This document shows positions 32,400 to 42,200 of a stretch of DNA of 64,000 bases, piece after piece. Position 1 is the first letter of the stretch, and the number at the start of each line of letters is the position of its first letter. This stretch comes from JAJVID01 sp035714085 (GTDB lineage: Bacteria > Acidobacteriota > Blastocatellia > RBC074). The notes beneath the pieces are model-generated. The model searched no databases, was not told the DNA's origin, and saw only the letters and a program-made list of their open reading frames with translations. The position numbers and the translations under genes are program-made. Location: positions 7,570-71,569 of the forward strand of contig DASTMP010000131.1 in assembly GCA_035714085.1 (NCBI GenBank), given 5' to 3'.

Positions 32400-33824
32400 T
32401 CAGTTGGCCAACAGGCGGTGAGTCTCGTATTTGAAATTCAACAGGATGTTGTCGTCAGTTTCGGCGCTCACAACCACTTGATAGGCTGGCGGGAAGTGAT
32501 TGTGTCCTTCGCTGTTCAATCGCTTTCGAAATTCGGTCAAATTCTCCGGCGCCGAGAAGAACTCGGCGGCGGCTTGAGCGCCGGCTGAATTGACGCCCGA
32601 AAAGATCACGGTCCGGCGCGGGTGTTCAGCGGAGCCGTCGTTGGGCAACACGGTGATTAGACCGTAAACCTGCGTCATGCGATTTTGCGCGTCGCGCCTG
32701 CCCGAATAGAGCGCGGTCGTAGTCCGCCCATCGCCGCGACTGATGATCGAGTCAAGGTATTTGACCGTCAGCGGACATTTTTCGAGGAAATGCGCGACGG
32801 CGGGGCTGTATTCAGGCGCTCCGAACAAGATCACGTTGCGCCGCCGCAGGGTCGGCACTGCGACCACCTTCTCGGGGAAAATCTGCGGAATGACTCCGGC
32901 GGAGGTCAATGTCTTTAACGCCGTCATTGCGCCTATCGAATCGCCCCAGTATGTGGCATTCGTCGTGATGGTTAAAAAATGGCTCTGATCATCAGGCGCG
33001 GGATATCGTTGCTTGTACCAGGCGAGCAGTTCTTTTGGCATCGGCCGTCCGCTAGGATCGTTGAATGACGGAGTTGAGGCCGGCAAAGGCGACGCCCCAC
33101 TATGCGCCGAAAAGCTGGGCGGATTGGCTACGCAGATCAACACCTCCGCATACGGGCCCAATATCGGTCCCCACGCCTCGGCCAGTATCGGGGAAATTCC
33201 CGGTCGCGCTGAACCGGCGTCGCGTCTTGTTCCGATCGTCAGATAGATCGCCCCGGCTACGATCGCCGTGATGATGACTCCGGCCATAAAGCTCCGAAGC
33301 GATCTTCTCCTCTCATCTCCGATTACGACTTCATGCGGCGCCAGAATGGCCTCCGGCATCCTCTCAGACGTTTGGGCCGGAACGAGCGGCCCAAACGTCT
33401 GAGAGGACACAGGAGATAGCTCTTGGGAGACCGAAGCGCCATTGCCGTTCGATTTTTCTAGCGGCGCGCTTTCGACAAAGTGCGGGCAATAGGAGCCTTT
33501 GTGCAACTCTATGCGAATAGGCGCGTCCGGTTTTTCGCGCTCATAAAACTCCTGAAGTTTCTTCCGCAGCGCGAAAGCCCGGTTGCGCACCGCCGAATCG
33601 TCTCCGGGAGAGTATTGGCTGGGCCGCCCCAAAGCCTCGACGCCGATCAGGTACTCGCTCAATTCGTGACCGTGACCGGCAATCTCCATCTCGCAAACGT
33701 ATTTCAAGAAGCTTTTCAACTGATCCGCCCGCGCGAACGTGTTGCTCCGTAGAACGGCCTCGAGCGCCGCTTGTTTTTGCTCGGCGGTTACCGGCTCGGC
33801 ACTGTAAGATAATGTCTCGTTCAT
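32400..33824 (-). CDS. Winged-helix-type N-terminal domain protein with one TM helix
   Basis: The product is 474 aa from the ATG at 33824. Residues about 10-115 match a domain common in Acidobacteriota (LKSFLKYVCEMEIAGHGHEL, YLIGVEALGRPSQYSPGDDS, AVRNRAFALRKKLQEFYE, IRIELHKGSYCPHF). It is thought to be a winged helix and is found upstream of varied output domains. A TM helix lies at 178-198 (SFMAGVIITAIVAGAIYLTIG). The C-terminal extracytoplasmic half (about 210-474) has no family I recognise. It may be a one-component membrane regulator. Upstream in-frame codons to 33932 are unlikely to be used. A perfect hairpin sits in the coding region at 33360-33406. Confidence 0.75.
   Translation of the reverse strand: MNETLSYSAEPVTAEQKQAALEAVLRSNTFARADQLKSFLKYVCEMEIAGHGHELSEYLIGVEALGRPSQYSPGDDSAVRNRAFALRKKLQEFYEREKPDAPIRIELHKGSYCPHFVESAPLEKSNGNGASVSQELSPVSSQTFGPLVPAQTSERMPEAILAPHEVVIGDERRRSLRSFMAGVIITAIVAGAIYLTIGTRRDAGSARPGISPILAEAWGPILGPYAEVLICVANPPSFSAHSGASPLPASTPSFNDPSGRPMPKELLAWYKQRYPAPDDQSHFLTITTNATYWGDSIGAMTALKTLTSAGVIPQIFPEKVVAVPTLRRRNVILFGAPEYSPAVAHFLEKCPLTVKYLDSIISRGDGRTTTALYSGRRDAQNRMTQVYGLITVLPNDGSAEHPRRTVIFSGVNSAGAQAAAEFFSAPENLTEFRKRLNSEGHNHFPPAYQVVVSAETDDNILLNFKYETHRLLAN
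33360..33406. repeat. Perfect hairpin inside a coding sequence
   Basis: The arms CCTCTCAGACGTTTGGGCCG (33360-33379) and its exact complement (33387-33406) have a 7-base loop. They encode residues about 140-156 of the winged-helix protein, in the linker between the DNA-binding-like domain and the TM helix. Confidence 0.95.
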
Positions 33825-34138
33825 ATGCGCCGGGTCCTGTTGAAGAAAACATTTGCGAACAGATGTTAGCAAACGTTTTGTGACGTTCCAATACTTGTCA
33901 GGCAATCTGGCAGGCGGTACAAAGCCATACAAAAATGCAATACAAAATGTGTGTTTTCCCCTCCCTGCGATCAGACACAGAAGAAGCGCACAAATATTAA
34001 AAGACGGGCTTTGCTAAGAACGGATTTCCTGGGAGCGCCGCCCATCCTTGCCTGCAGGCTTCGGTCAGTCGGATGGCGCCGGAAGCCCGCAAGCAAGGAT
34101 GGGCGGCGCTCCCAGGGAGTTAAACGAGGTTCCACACA
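33825..34138. repeat. Intergenic region with a 35-nt inverted repeat
   Basis: This 314-base divergent gap must hold the promoters of the winged-helix gene (leftward) and the DUF1592 gene (rightward). The notable structure is an inverted repeat, 34028-34062 against 34082-34116 (35 nt, two mismatches; core CCTGGGAGCGCCGCCCATCC). It ends 22 bases before the DUF1592 start, so it would lie in that gene's leader. Confidence 0.85.
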
Positions 34139-37100
34139 ATGAGGAGATCATGGAATCGAGGGCGGGCGCCAAAGGCGCGCCCTTGGAAAATTGCGCTCAT
34201 CCTGCTAACCGCCGTCGTGGCCGTCAGCGTCGCCGGCAATACCAGGGCAGTTAGCTTCCTCGAAACCACTCAAGTGGCTGACCAATCAGCCTCGAGCGCA
34301 GCGGGAATATTCAAGCAATATTGTTTTCAATGCCACGGCCTAACCTCGCCGAAGGCCGGAGTGAGTCTCGAGCGACTGAGCGCGCAGGGGCTCCTTGGCG
34401 AGAACTATCAGCAATGGGAAAAAGTGGCGGCGGCTCTCGAACAGAAGATCATGCCGCCCAAATTCATGCCGCAGCCGAGCGACGCGGAACGCGCGCAGGC
34501 AATCGCTTGGGTGCGCGCGGAACTGAGCGCCTATGCGAAAAAGCGCGACGGCGATCCGGGGGAGGCGCCGGTCAGACGACTGACCAGCGGCGAGTATGCT
34601 TACACGATCAAAGATCTGACCGGGCTCGATCTGAATGTCGGGATTGATTCGTCGAGCGATTCGGTCGGCGGCGAGGGGTTTACGAATTTCGGCGCCGTAC
34701 AGTTCATGCAGGACGCAAACCTGGAGCGTTATCTTGCCGCGGCGAAGATCGTCGCCGACCACGCGGTGATCGGGGCCGGGCCTCTCGAATTTTTTTCGAG
34801 CCCCGGCAAGTCCGGCTTTGAGCTTTCGGCCATTACGAGGATCAGGGACATCTATGCCGCCAACGGCTTCCGCACCGTCTCAGGCGAGGGCGGCAGACCG
34901 TTCGGGCTGGAAAAGTATGGCAAGGCATTGTTCGTCGCCTGGCAATATAGGCATCGCGCCGCGCTGGGCCAATCCGGCGCGACGCTGGCGGCGCTCGCCG
35001 CGCGCGAAGGCGTCAAGCCCCACTTTGCTCAGCACATCTGGCGTGTGATGAATAAAACGGGGTTGGGCTATCCGACTTCCGAGATCGTCGCCCGATGGCG
35101 CAAGCTGCCCGCGCCGCCCGCCCGCCCTCTTGCTCGGCCTCTTGCGCATGAAGATGCAGGCGACAACACTACAGCCGTGAGAGTGCGCGCGGAGTGCGAA
35201 GAAATCCAGAAGTTCATGGTCACCTGGCCGAGTTGGCTGTTTGCGCGCGGCGACCTTGCCGCCGGCGGCGCCGGGGATGAAAGCCCGCTCGAATTCAGCG
35301 ATCGAACGCTCAACGTCAAGCCAATTTATCGTTTTGCGTATGTACGAGGCGGGGGGCGCGGCTCGGTTCAGCAGGGGCCGGCGAAAATCTATTTGAATGT
35401 CGCGAGCGTGATCCCCGCAATGGGCGAAAAGCCTGTCATCATCTGGCGTAATCTCACCGTCGGTTTCCGTCCTATCAAGCCGCGCGCGCAGGTCAAGGCC
35501 GGAGAGTCAGCCGTCGTACTTGCGGAGGAAGCGCAAGCCCTGGCGAACCTGCGGCGCGGCATGGTTCCGCCCGGGACCAGGCAAACATTGAGGGCATTGG
35601 CGAATGAAGAAACCGCCAGGCGATTGAATTTCGGAAAAAGCATCGATGGCGCTTCAATCGGCCCGGACGATTTTGCGTCGGAAGGCTCGGTGATGTTCGA
35701 GGTCCCGATGCCGGAAGGGCAATTCAGCTTGAACCTGCAGGTTGACGCGGAACTCGGCGCCAATCGCGATCAGGTCGTCCGCATCGTGATTTCCGACCGC
35801 GCCGACGGTATGACCAGAGGGCAGCCCACCCGCGCGCTGGTGGGTGATATGACCAGCGCCGGGTACAAAACGTTTCGCGCCGGCGTGACGGAATACGCCG
35901 CTCTGCTGCCGCCGAATTCGCACGGTGAGCCTACGCCGGCGGATAAAGACCCGGTGCCTGACCCGTTCGATAATACTTACAACGTGCCAGAGCACGACGA
36001 ATTCGTGGAAAGAGTGAAGTATCACCGGGATGATCGATTTGTGGTCGAGAATCTGATCGACGACGCCACGCGCGCGCGGCTCGATCAAGCATGGAATGAC
36101 CTTTACGCGTCGTTTGAGTACCACGACAATTATCTGCGATTGCTGGCCAGTCATTTCGGCTTTGACCTGAAGGGCGACGGCATCGCGCAAATGGACAAGG
36201 CTCGGATCGCGGCCTTGCCCGCCGAAATGCGCAAATACGTGATCCCGCTTCGGCGCGAGTATGACGCCGTACTCGCGGCGGAGTCGGCGGCCCGCCCGGA
36301 GCACGTCAAAGATTGCCTGGAGTTCGCCAGTCGCGCGTGGCGTCGACCATTGACCGAGCTGGAAAAACAGGGCCTGCGGTCCTTCTATGACAAAACCATC
36401 AGCGCCGACCCCGATCATCGTAAGGCGATTCGAGCGTTGCTGACCCGCATCCTGATCGCGCCGCAGTTCCTTTACCACGTGGAGCAAGTGTCGGACGCGA
36501 CTGCCGGCAAACTGTCGGTCGCCATGCGGGCTGAGGACTCGCCGCCGATCCAACAATATTGGGGGCTAACGAATTGGGAGATGGCCAGCCGTCTCAGTTA
36601 TTTTCTGTGGTCTTCGATTCCCGATGACGAATTGCGGCGCGCGGCCGGCGCGGGCGAGCTGACCGATACCGCGGGGATACAGAGGCAAGTGAAACGAATG
36701 ATCGCCGATCCGAAGGCGCGCCGGTTCGCGACAGAGTTCTTCGGCCAATGGCTGGGTTTTTATCATTTCGACCAGCACAAGGGAGTGGATACGAGTCGAT
36801 TCCCCGAGTTCACTGATGACGTGAAAGAGGCCATGTATGACGAGGCGGTCTCTTTCTTCGAGCACGTGGTTCGGAATGAACGGCCTGTCCGCGAAATTCT
36901 GTTCGCCGACTACACTTTTCTGAATAAAGACCTGGCCAGATTTTACGGGGTCAAGAAAGAGATCAAGTCCACGGAAGGGGTGGAATTGGTGGAGGGCGCG
37001 GGCGAGTTCCGGCGCGGCGGACTGCTCCGTCTGGGAGCTTTGCTGACGGCGACTTCAGCGCCGCTGCGCACGAGTCCCGTGAAGCGCGGCGACTGGATTC

Positions 37101-37735
37101 TGCGCCGCATACTGGGCACTCCAACGCCTCCTCCGCCCGCCGACGCGGGATCGCTGCCCGCCGATGACAAATTGTTTGGCGGCTTGTCGTTGAAAGCCAA
37201 GCTGGAACAGCACAAACGCAACGCATCCTGCGCCAATTGTCATACCCGCATCGATCCGCTCGGATTCTCGTTGGAACACTACGATCCGACAGGGCGCTGG
37301 CGCGAGAGATATCCCGACGGAAACCTGATCGAGGATGCGGCGGCTCTGCCTGATAAAACCGAGATCAAAGGCGTAGACGGCCTGCTCAAATATTTGCAGT
37401 CGAAAGAGGCCCAGGTTCGCAAGAATCTCTCTTACAAACTGGTCGGATATGCGTTGGGGCGCACTGTGCTGGCGTCCGATCAATTGCTGATCGAGCGGAT
37501 GACGCAGGCGGGCGGCGACGCCACCTTTGGGCGACTGGCCGCGGAAATCGCCATCAGCAAGCAATTCCGCAATCGCCGCGGACGAGAAGAAAGCCCGGAG
37601 ACGGCGCCGGCGAAATCGAAGGTCGCGATAAAACCCATGGGTACGCGCCGCTTCCAGCGCGCAGACCTTGGCCGGGAGACCGATTGGAGGCCCGTAGCGC
37701 GATTGGGCCCGGATGCGCGCGATTCCAAGCGATAA
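34139..37735 (+). CDS. Exported c-type cytochrome protein with DUF1587/1592/1595/1588/1585 domains
   Basis: The product is 1198 aa. A signal helix (IALILLTAVVAVSVAGNT) is followed by a heme-c motif YCFQCH (C62, C65, H66) in a planctomycete-type cytochrome domain. DUF1587 (RRLTSGEYAYTIKDLTGLDL) comes next. Later come LEFASRAWRRPLTELEKQG and LLTRILIAPQFLYHVE (DUF1595), MASRLSYFLWSSIPDDELRR (DUF1592), a second CANCHTRIDPLGFSLEHYDP (DUF1588) and KNLSYKLVGYALGRTVLASD (DUF1585). This architecture is found with DUF1552 proteins, which follow here; the pair's role is unknown but is thought to be periplasmic and redox-linked. The last 35 residues are encoded partly by a repeat arm (37638-37664). GAGGT precedes the start. 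Confidence 0.9.
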   Translation: MRRSWNRGRAPKARPWKIALILLTAVVAVSVAGNTRAVSFLETTQVADQSASSAAGIFKQYCFQCHGLTSPKAGVSLERLSAQGLLGENYQQWEKVAAALEQKIMPPKFMPQPSDAERAQAIAWVRAELSAYAKKRDGDPGEAPVRRLTSGEYAYTIKDLTGLDLNVGIDSSSDSVGGEGFTNFGAVQFMQDANLERYLAAAKIVADHAVIGAGPLEFFSSPGKSGFELSAITRIRDIYAANGFRTVSGEGGRPFGLEKYGKALFVAWQYRHRAALGQSGATLAALAAREGVKPHFAQHIWRVMNKTGLGYPTSEIVARWRKLPAPPARPLARPLAHEDAGDNTTAVRVRAECEEIQKFMVTWPSWLFARGDLAAGGAGDESPLEFSDRTLNVKPIYRFAYVRGGGRGSVQQGPAKIYLNVASVIPAMGEKPVIIWRNLTVGFRPIKPRAQVKAGESAVVLAEEAQALANLRRGMVPPGTRQTLRALANEETARRLNFGKSIDGASIGPDDFASEGSVMFEVPMPEGQFSLNLQVDAELGANRDQVVRIVISDRADGMTRGQPTRALVGDMTSAGYKTFRAGVTEYAALLPPNSHGEPTPADKDPVPDPFDNTYNVPEHDEFVERVKYHRDDRFVVENLIDDATRARLDQAWNDLYASFEYHDNYLRLLASHFGFDLKGDGIAQMDKARIAALPAEMRKYVIPLRREYDAVLAAESAARPEHVKDCLEFASRAWRRPLTELEKQGLRSFYDKTISADPDHRKAIRALLTRILIAPQFLYHVEQVSDATAGKLSVAMRAEDSPPIQQYWGLTNWEMASRLSYFLWSSIPDDELRRAAGAGELTDTAGIQRQVKRMIADPKARRFATEFFGQWLGFYHFDQHKGVDTSRFPEFTDDVKEAMYDEAVSFFEHVVRNERPVREILFADYTFLNKDLARFYGVKKEIKSTEGVELVEGAGEFRRGGLLRLGALLTATSAPLRTSPVKRGDWILRRILGTPTPPPPADAGSLPADDKLFGGLSLKAKLEQHKRNASCANCHTRIDPLGFSLEHYDPTGRWRERYPDGNLIEDAAALPDKTEIKGVDGLLKYLQSKEAQVRKNLSYKLVGYALGRTVLASDQLLIERMTQAGGDATFGRLAAEIAISKQFRNRRGREESPETAPAKSKVAIKPMGTRRFQRADLGRETDWRPVARLGPDARDSKR

Positions 37736-37828
37736 TCAATCAACACGAGCGCGGCGACATCAGGAGCGTCTGCTTACGATCAATACGTCCAACGCCCGCG
37801 ACTGCACGCTGGAAGCGATGCGTACCCA
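37638..37828. repeat. Inverted repeat spanning the DUF1592 gene end
   Basis: The left arm is 37638-37664 (inside the coding sequence) and the right arm 37802-37828 (27 nt, three mismatches). The right-arm sequence CTGCACGCTGGAAGCGATGC recurs exactly at 46897-46925, 9 kb away, and in inverted form at 46822-46850. Confidence 0.88.
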
Positions 37829-37876
37829 GGAGCGATCCTCATTGTTTCAGGGCGTCACAAGACACGGAGTAATAGG

Positions 37877-39223
37877 ATGAATACCACAAACCAGACATCA
37901 CGGCGTCATTTTTTGCGGGGCGCGGGCGTCGCGCTTGCCCTGCCATGGCTGGAATCGTTGCCATGCTTCGCGCAGGACGGCGGCGCTTCCGCGACCGCGA
38001 ATGTCCACAAGCCGCCGATTCGATTTGCGCACATCTTCTTTTCGAACGGCGTCGAACCTTCGCAATGGTGGGCAAAAGGCCAGGGCAAAGACATGGAATT
38101 CGGCCCCGCGGCGCAACCGCTAGCGCCGATCCGCGAAGAACTGATTTTCCTTCGCGGGCTGTATCATCAGAAGGCGTTTGTTTCCACAAGCCCTCACCTG
38201 GGCAGAATGAATTTGCTCTCCGGCGCGACGGTGAGCCTGGACCCGAAAGAGATCCGTGTAGGAACGTCTTTTGACCAGGTGTTGGCGCAGCGCATCGGCA
38301 ATCAAACCGCCGCGCCGAGTATGGCGCTGGGAATCGAGCCGAACGAGTTGCGGCTGGAAGACGGCCTCTCGATGATTTATGGCTCGAACGTTTCGTGGGT
38401 GTCTCCGAACAAACCCGCCACCAAGGAGATCTATCCTGCGCGAGCCTTCGACCAGCTGGTCGGCGATGGCAAAGACCGTGAGCTTGACCGCAGCATTCTC
38501 GACGTCGTTCTCGCGGAAGCGCGCTCGCTTCGTCCCAGAGTCGGCGCCGGCGACCGCAAGAAACTGGACGAATATCTAGAATCCGTCCGCGACATCGAGA
38601 AGCGGATTGACCATGCCGCCAAAGAAGAGCGGCTCGAAGGCTGGCGCCCGACCTTGAAACAGCCAAACATGCCGCATCCGGCGGACGGTGTCCCGCAAAA
38701 TCCGCCGGAGCACATGAAGTTGATGCTCGATCTGATCGTCCTCGCGTTCCAGATGGACAAAACGCGGGTGGCCACGCTGATGCTCAACAATGACCTCTCG
38801 CAAATGAACTTCAAGTTTATCGAAGGCGTGCGGGGAGCCTTGCACCTCGACCTGACTCATAACGGCAAGGCGCCGGAACTCGAGGCGATGTACCTGAAGA
38901 CCAACCAATTTCACGTACAACAATTCACCTATCTCTCTCAGCGGCTGAAGGAAATAGATGAGGGCGGCGCCTCTCTGCTCGATAATTCGATCCTGATGCT
39001 AGCCTCCAGCCTGTTTGACGGCGACGCGCATAGCGCGGATCAGTTGCCCATCGTGCTCGCTGGCAAAGCCGGCGGCGCTTTGCGGACGGGCCGCATACTG
39101 GACTACCTCGATAAAGGCGACGACAACCGGCGCGCCTGCAGCCTTTACCTCTCATTGATGGATCTGATGGGCGCGCATCTCGATCGATTCGGAGATACGG
39201 ACAAAAGGCTGGCGGAGCTGTAG
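37877..39223 (+). CDS. DUF1552 protein with Tat signal
   Basis: The product is 448 aa. The N-terminus SRRHFLRGAGVALALPWLES is a twin-arginine signal, so export after folding is expected. The body matches DUF1552: PIRFAHIFFSNGVEPSQWW, HLGRMNLLSGATVSLDPKEI, LGIEPNELRLEDGLSMIYG and YLESVRDIEKRID. Also visible are LMLDLIVLAFQMDKTRVATL, the ALHLDLTHNGKAPE segment and MLASSLFDGDAHSADQLPI. It is the usual partner of DUF1592-type cytochrome proteins. Activity is not established. It ends 74 bases before a TonB receptor. Confidence 0.9.
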   Translation: MNTTNQTSRRHFLRGAGVALALPWLESLPCFAQDGGASATANVHKPPIRFAHIFFSNGVEPSQWWAKGQGKDMEFGPAAQPLAPIREELIFLRGLYHQKAFVSTSPHLGRMNLLSGATVSLDPKEIRVGTSFDQVLAQRIGNQTAAPSMALGIEPNELRLEDGLSMIYGSNVSWVSPNKPATKEIYPARAFDQLVGDGKDRELDRSILDVVLAEARSLRPRVGAGDRKKLDEYLESVRDIEKRIDHAAKEERLEGWRPTLKQPNMPHPADGVPQNPPEHMKLMLDLIVLAFQMDKTRVATLMLNNDLSQMNFKFIEGVRGALHLDLTHNGKAPELEAMYLKTNQFHVQQFTYLSQRLKEIDEGGASLLDNSILMLASSLFDGDAHSADQLPIVLAGKAGGALRTGRILDYLDKGDDNRRACSLYLSLMDLMGAHLDRFGDTDKRLAEL

Positions 39224-39297
39224 TCAGCCTGAACAAGTGCTCGGCCAATAACGACATCCAATTCGTTTCGGTCTTAGAACAGGAGTGTATACCAACC

Positions 39298-42200
39298 ATG
39301 AAAGACACCAGATATGGACAGTTTATTTTGCGACTCGCCGGATTCGCGCTTGTCGTGGTCGGTTTGACTTCGGCCGCTCGGGCGCAGGTCACCACCGGCA
39401 GCATTCTCGGGACGGTGAGAGATAACTCCGGCGCCGCTGTCAAAGGCGCCAGAGTCACGGTGACCGACCTCGCCCGGAGCGCGACGAACAATTACACGAC
39501 CGATGAGGAAGGGAATTACAACGCGCCGTTTTTGATACCGGGCGCGTATAGCGTGGCGGTCGAGGCGCAAGGGTTCAAGAAGAGCGTCACCAATAACATC
39601 GTCGTCCAAATTGACCAGAAGGCGCGCATTGATTTCAACCTCGAAGTCGGCCAGATCGCCGAAGTGGCGGAGATCATGGCCGCAGCCACGCTGGTCAGGA
39701 CGGAGTCTTCGGAGTTGGGCGAGGTGATCGAAGAGCGCGCGGTCAAGGAGTTGCCGCTCAACGGGCGCAACTTCGCGCAACTTGTCTATCTGACTCCGGG
39801 CGTGACGCCCGGGCAATCGGGCGAGAATCTCTCGGGGGCTTCCACCTTCAACCCTCGCGCTTCGTCGAATTTCAACGCGCTCGGCCATCACGCCAACTCC
39901 AACGGGTGGATAATTGACGGCATTGACAACAATGAATACACGTTCAACACGGTCATCGTTCAACCAACGGTCGAATCGGTGCGCGAGTTCAAGACGTTGA
40001 CCGGAACATTTTCGGCGGAGTTCGGGCGAGGCGCTGGCGTCGTCGCCGTCTCCACCAAATCGGGATCGAACGACTTTCATTTCGGCCTCTTTGAATTCAT
40101 CCGCAACGACAAGCTCGACGCTTTTCAGCATCAATTCGTCAACCCGCGCCCGACGCAGAAGCCGCCCTTCCGCCGCAATCAATTCGGCGGCTACTTCAGC
40201 GGCCCGTTGTCGATACCGAAGGTTTACAACGGCAAGAACAGGACTTTCATCTTCGCCGATTACGCAGGGCTGCGCGAAGTGCGTGGGCAGACCTTCGTCA
40301 ATTCCGTGCCGACGGCCAAAATGCGCACGGGCGATTTTACCGAACTGCTCGGCGCGAATCTTTGCGCAGACGCAGCCGGCGCGGCTGGCGCATGCGGCGG
40401 CGCTTTCACCAGACCGCTGATGGTGACAGATACCAATGGGCAGAACATTCAGGCGCGAATCGGGATGATCTTCGACCCGCTGACGACGCGGAACAACCCG
40501 AACTTCAACGCCTCGCAGGCGGCCAGCGCCGCCAATCCGCAGATTCTGCGTTCGGCTTTCGCCGGCAACATAATTCCGAACGCTCGCATCAATCAGGTCG
40601 GTTTCAATGTGGCGAGCATCTATCCGCTGCCGCTCGGCGCGGGCGTGACCAACAACTTCACTTCGGTCGTCAACCGTCGCGCCGGAAGCGACGCCTTCAC
40701 CGTCCGCATCGATCACGAATTCAGCGAGCGGGACAAATTCTTCGCGCGTTACAGCTTCGAGGACTTCAGCCTGGACGCGCCGCAGGGGCAGGCCAACTGC
40801 TGTCTGCCCACGCCCGATTTCGCCAAATCGAAATTCGATCTCGGCCCCTTCGTCGCCGGCATTCAGAACACCACACTTCGCACACAGGGGCTGGCGCTCA
40901 ATCACACGCACACGTTCTCGCCTACGCTGCTCATGGAACTGCGCGCAGGTTTCGCCCGCACCAACCCGAGGACCCTACAGTCGGATTTCGGGCATAACGC
41001 CGCCAGTTCGCTCGGCATTCAGGGCATCAACATTTCGGACTTCACGTCGGGCATTTCAAACATCGATATCAGCGACCTGACCGGATTGAGCGGCGGCCCG
41101 AACTTCCTGCCGGTAAATCCGAAACAGACGCATTATCAGTTCGACAGCAATCTGTTTTACACGCTGGGCAGGCACACGCTGAAGTTCGGCTATCACATGA
41201 TCATCCGCAAGCCGTCTCCGTTCACCCAGTCGAACACTCGCGGACAGCTCACCATCAACAATAATTTTGTGCGGCTGCCGTTCTCGGCGGGCGCGGCTGT
41301 GAGCGGCACCGGAACCGGCTTGGCTTCATTACTGCTCGGTTATGTCAACAGCGGCTCGCGCGGCTTCCTGAACGAAAACTACTATTTGACGAACAAGGAG
41401 TTCGCGGGCTTCGCGCAGGACGACATCAAGCTGACGGACCGTCTGACGGTCAACATCGGTCTGCGCTACGAGGTCTACACGCCGGACGTCGAGAATCGCG
41501 ATCTGATCGTCAATTACGACCCCGACAAGTTGCGGCTGATTTACGCCGGCGAGGAAGGCTATTCGCGTTCGGCGGGCAAGGAGACCCATTACAAAAACTT
41601 CGGCCCGCGCATCGGCTTCGCGTGGGACCTCTTCGGCGGCGCCAAGACGGTGCTGCGCGGCGGATACGGCATCAGCTATTTTCCGGAGCCCTACGCCGCG
41701 GGCAATCTGCTGGGCCAGAACATCCCGCTCTCGGTATCGCAATCGTTCACCAACGAAGTCACGCCGTCCAATTTCAATAACGTGACGCTCATCAGCCTTC
41801 CGTTCCCGACGCCCGTACAGTTCAAGCCGACGACGACGGCGGCGCTCAACGCCGTGACTCCGGCGCCGACGATCATCGCGCACGAGTTCTCGAATCTGAC
41901 GCCTTACGCCCAGTCCTACAGCCTGAACATCGAGCGCGCGCTGACGCGCAGTGTCGTGCTCGAGGTCGGTTACGCGGGCAGCCGCGGCATTCACATCCCG
42001 GTGTTTTTCAACGTCAATGAAGTGCAGCCGGGAAGCGGCTCTCAGCCTTCACGCCGTCTGATCCAACCGCTCAACAATATCGCGACGATCAATATCGCGC
42101 AGTATCGCAATTCGTCGAGCTACAACAGCCTGCAAACCAAATTGGTCAAGCGGTTCAGCGGCGGGTCGAACTTCCTCTTCAGCTACACGTTCGGCAAGTC

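Noticed and set aside
39274..40911. Long minus-strand open frame opposite the TonB receptor at 39298
   Set aside because: It has the same antisense low-complexity composition and no domain resemblance; the plus strand holds the receptor.
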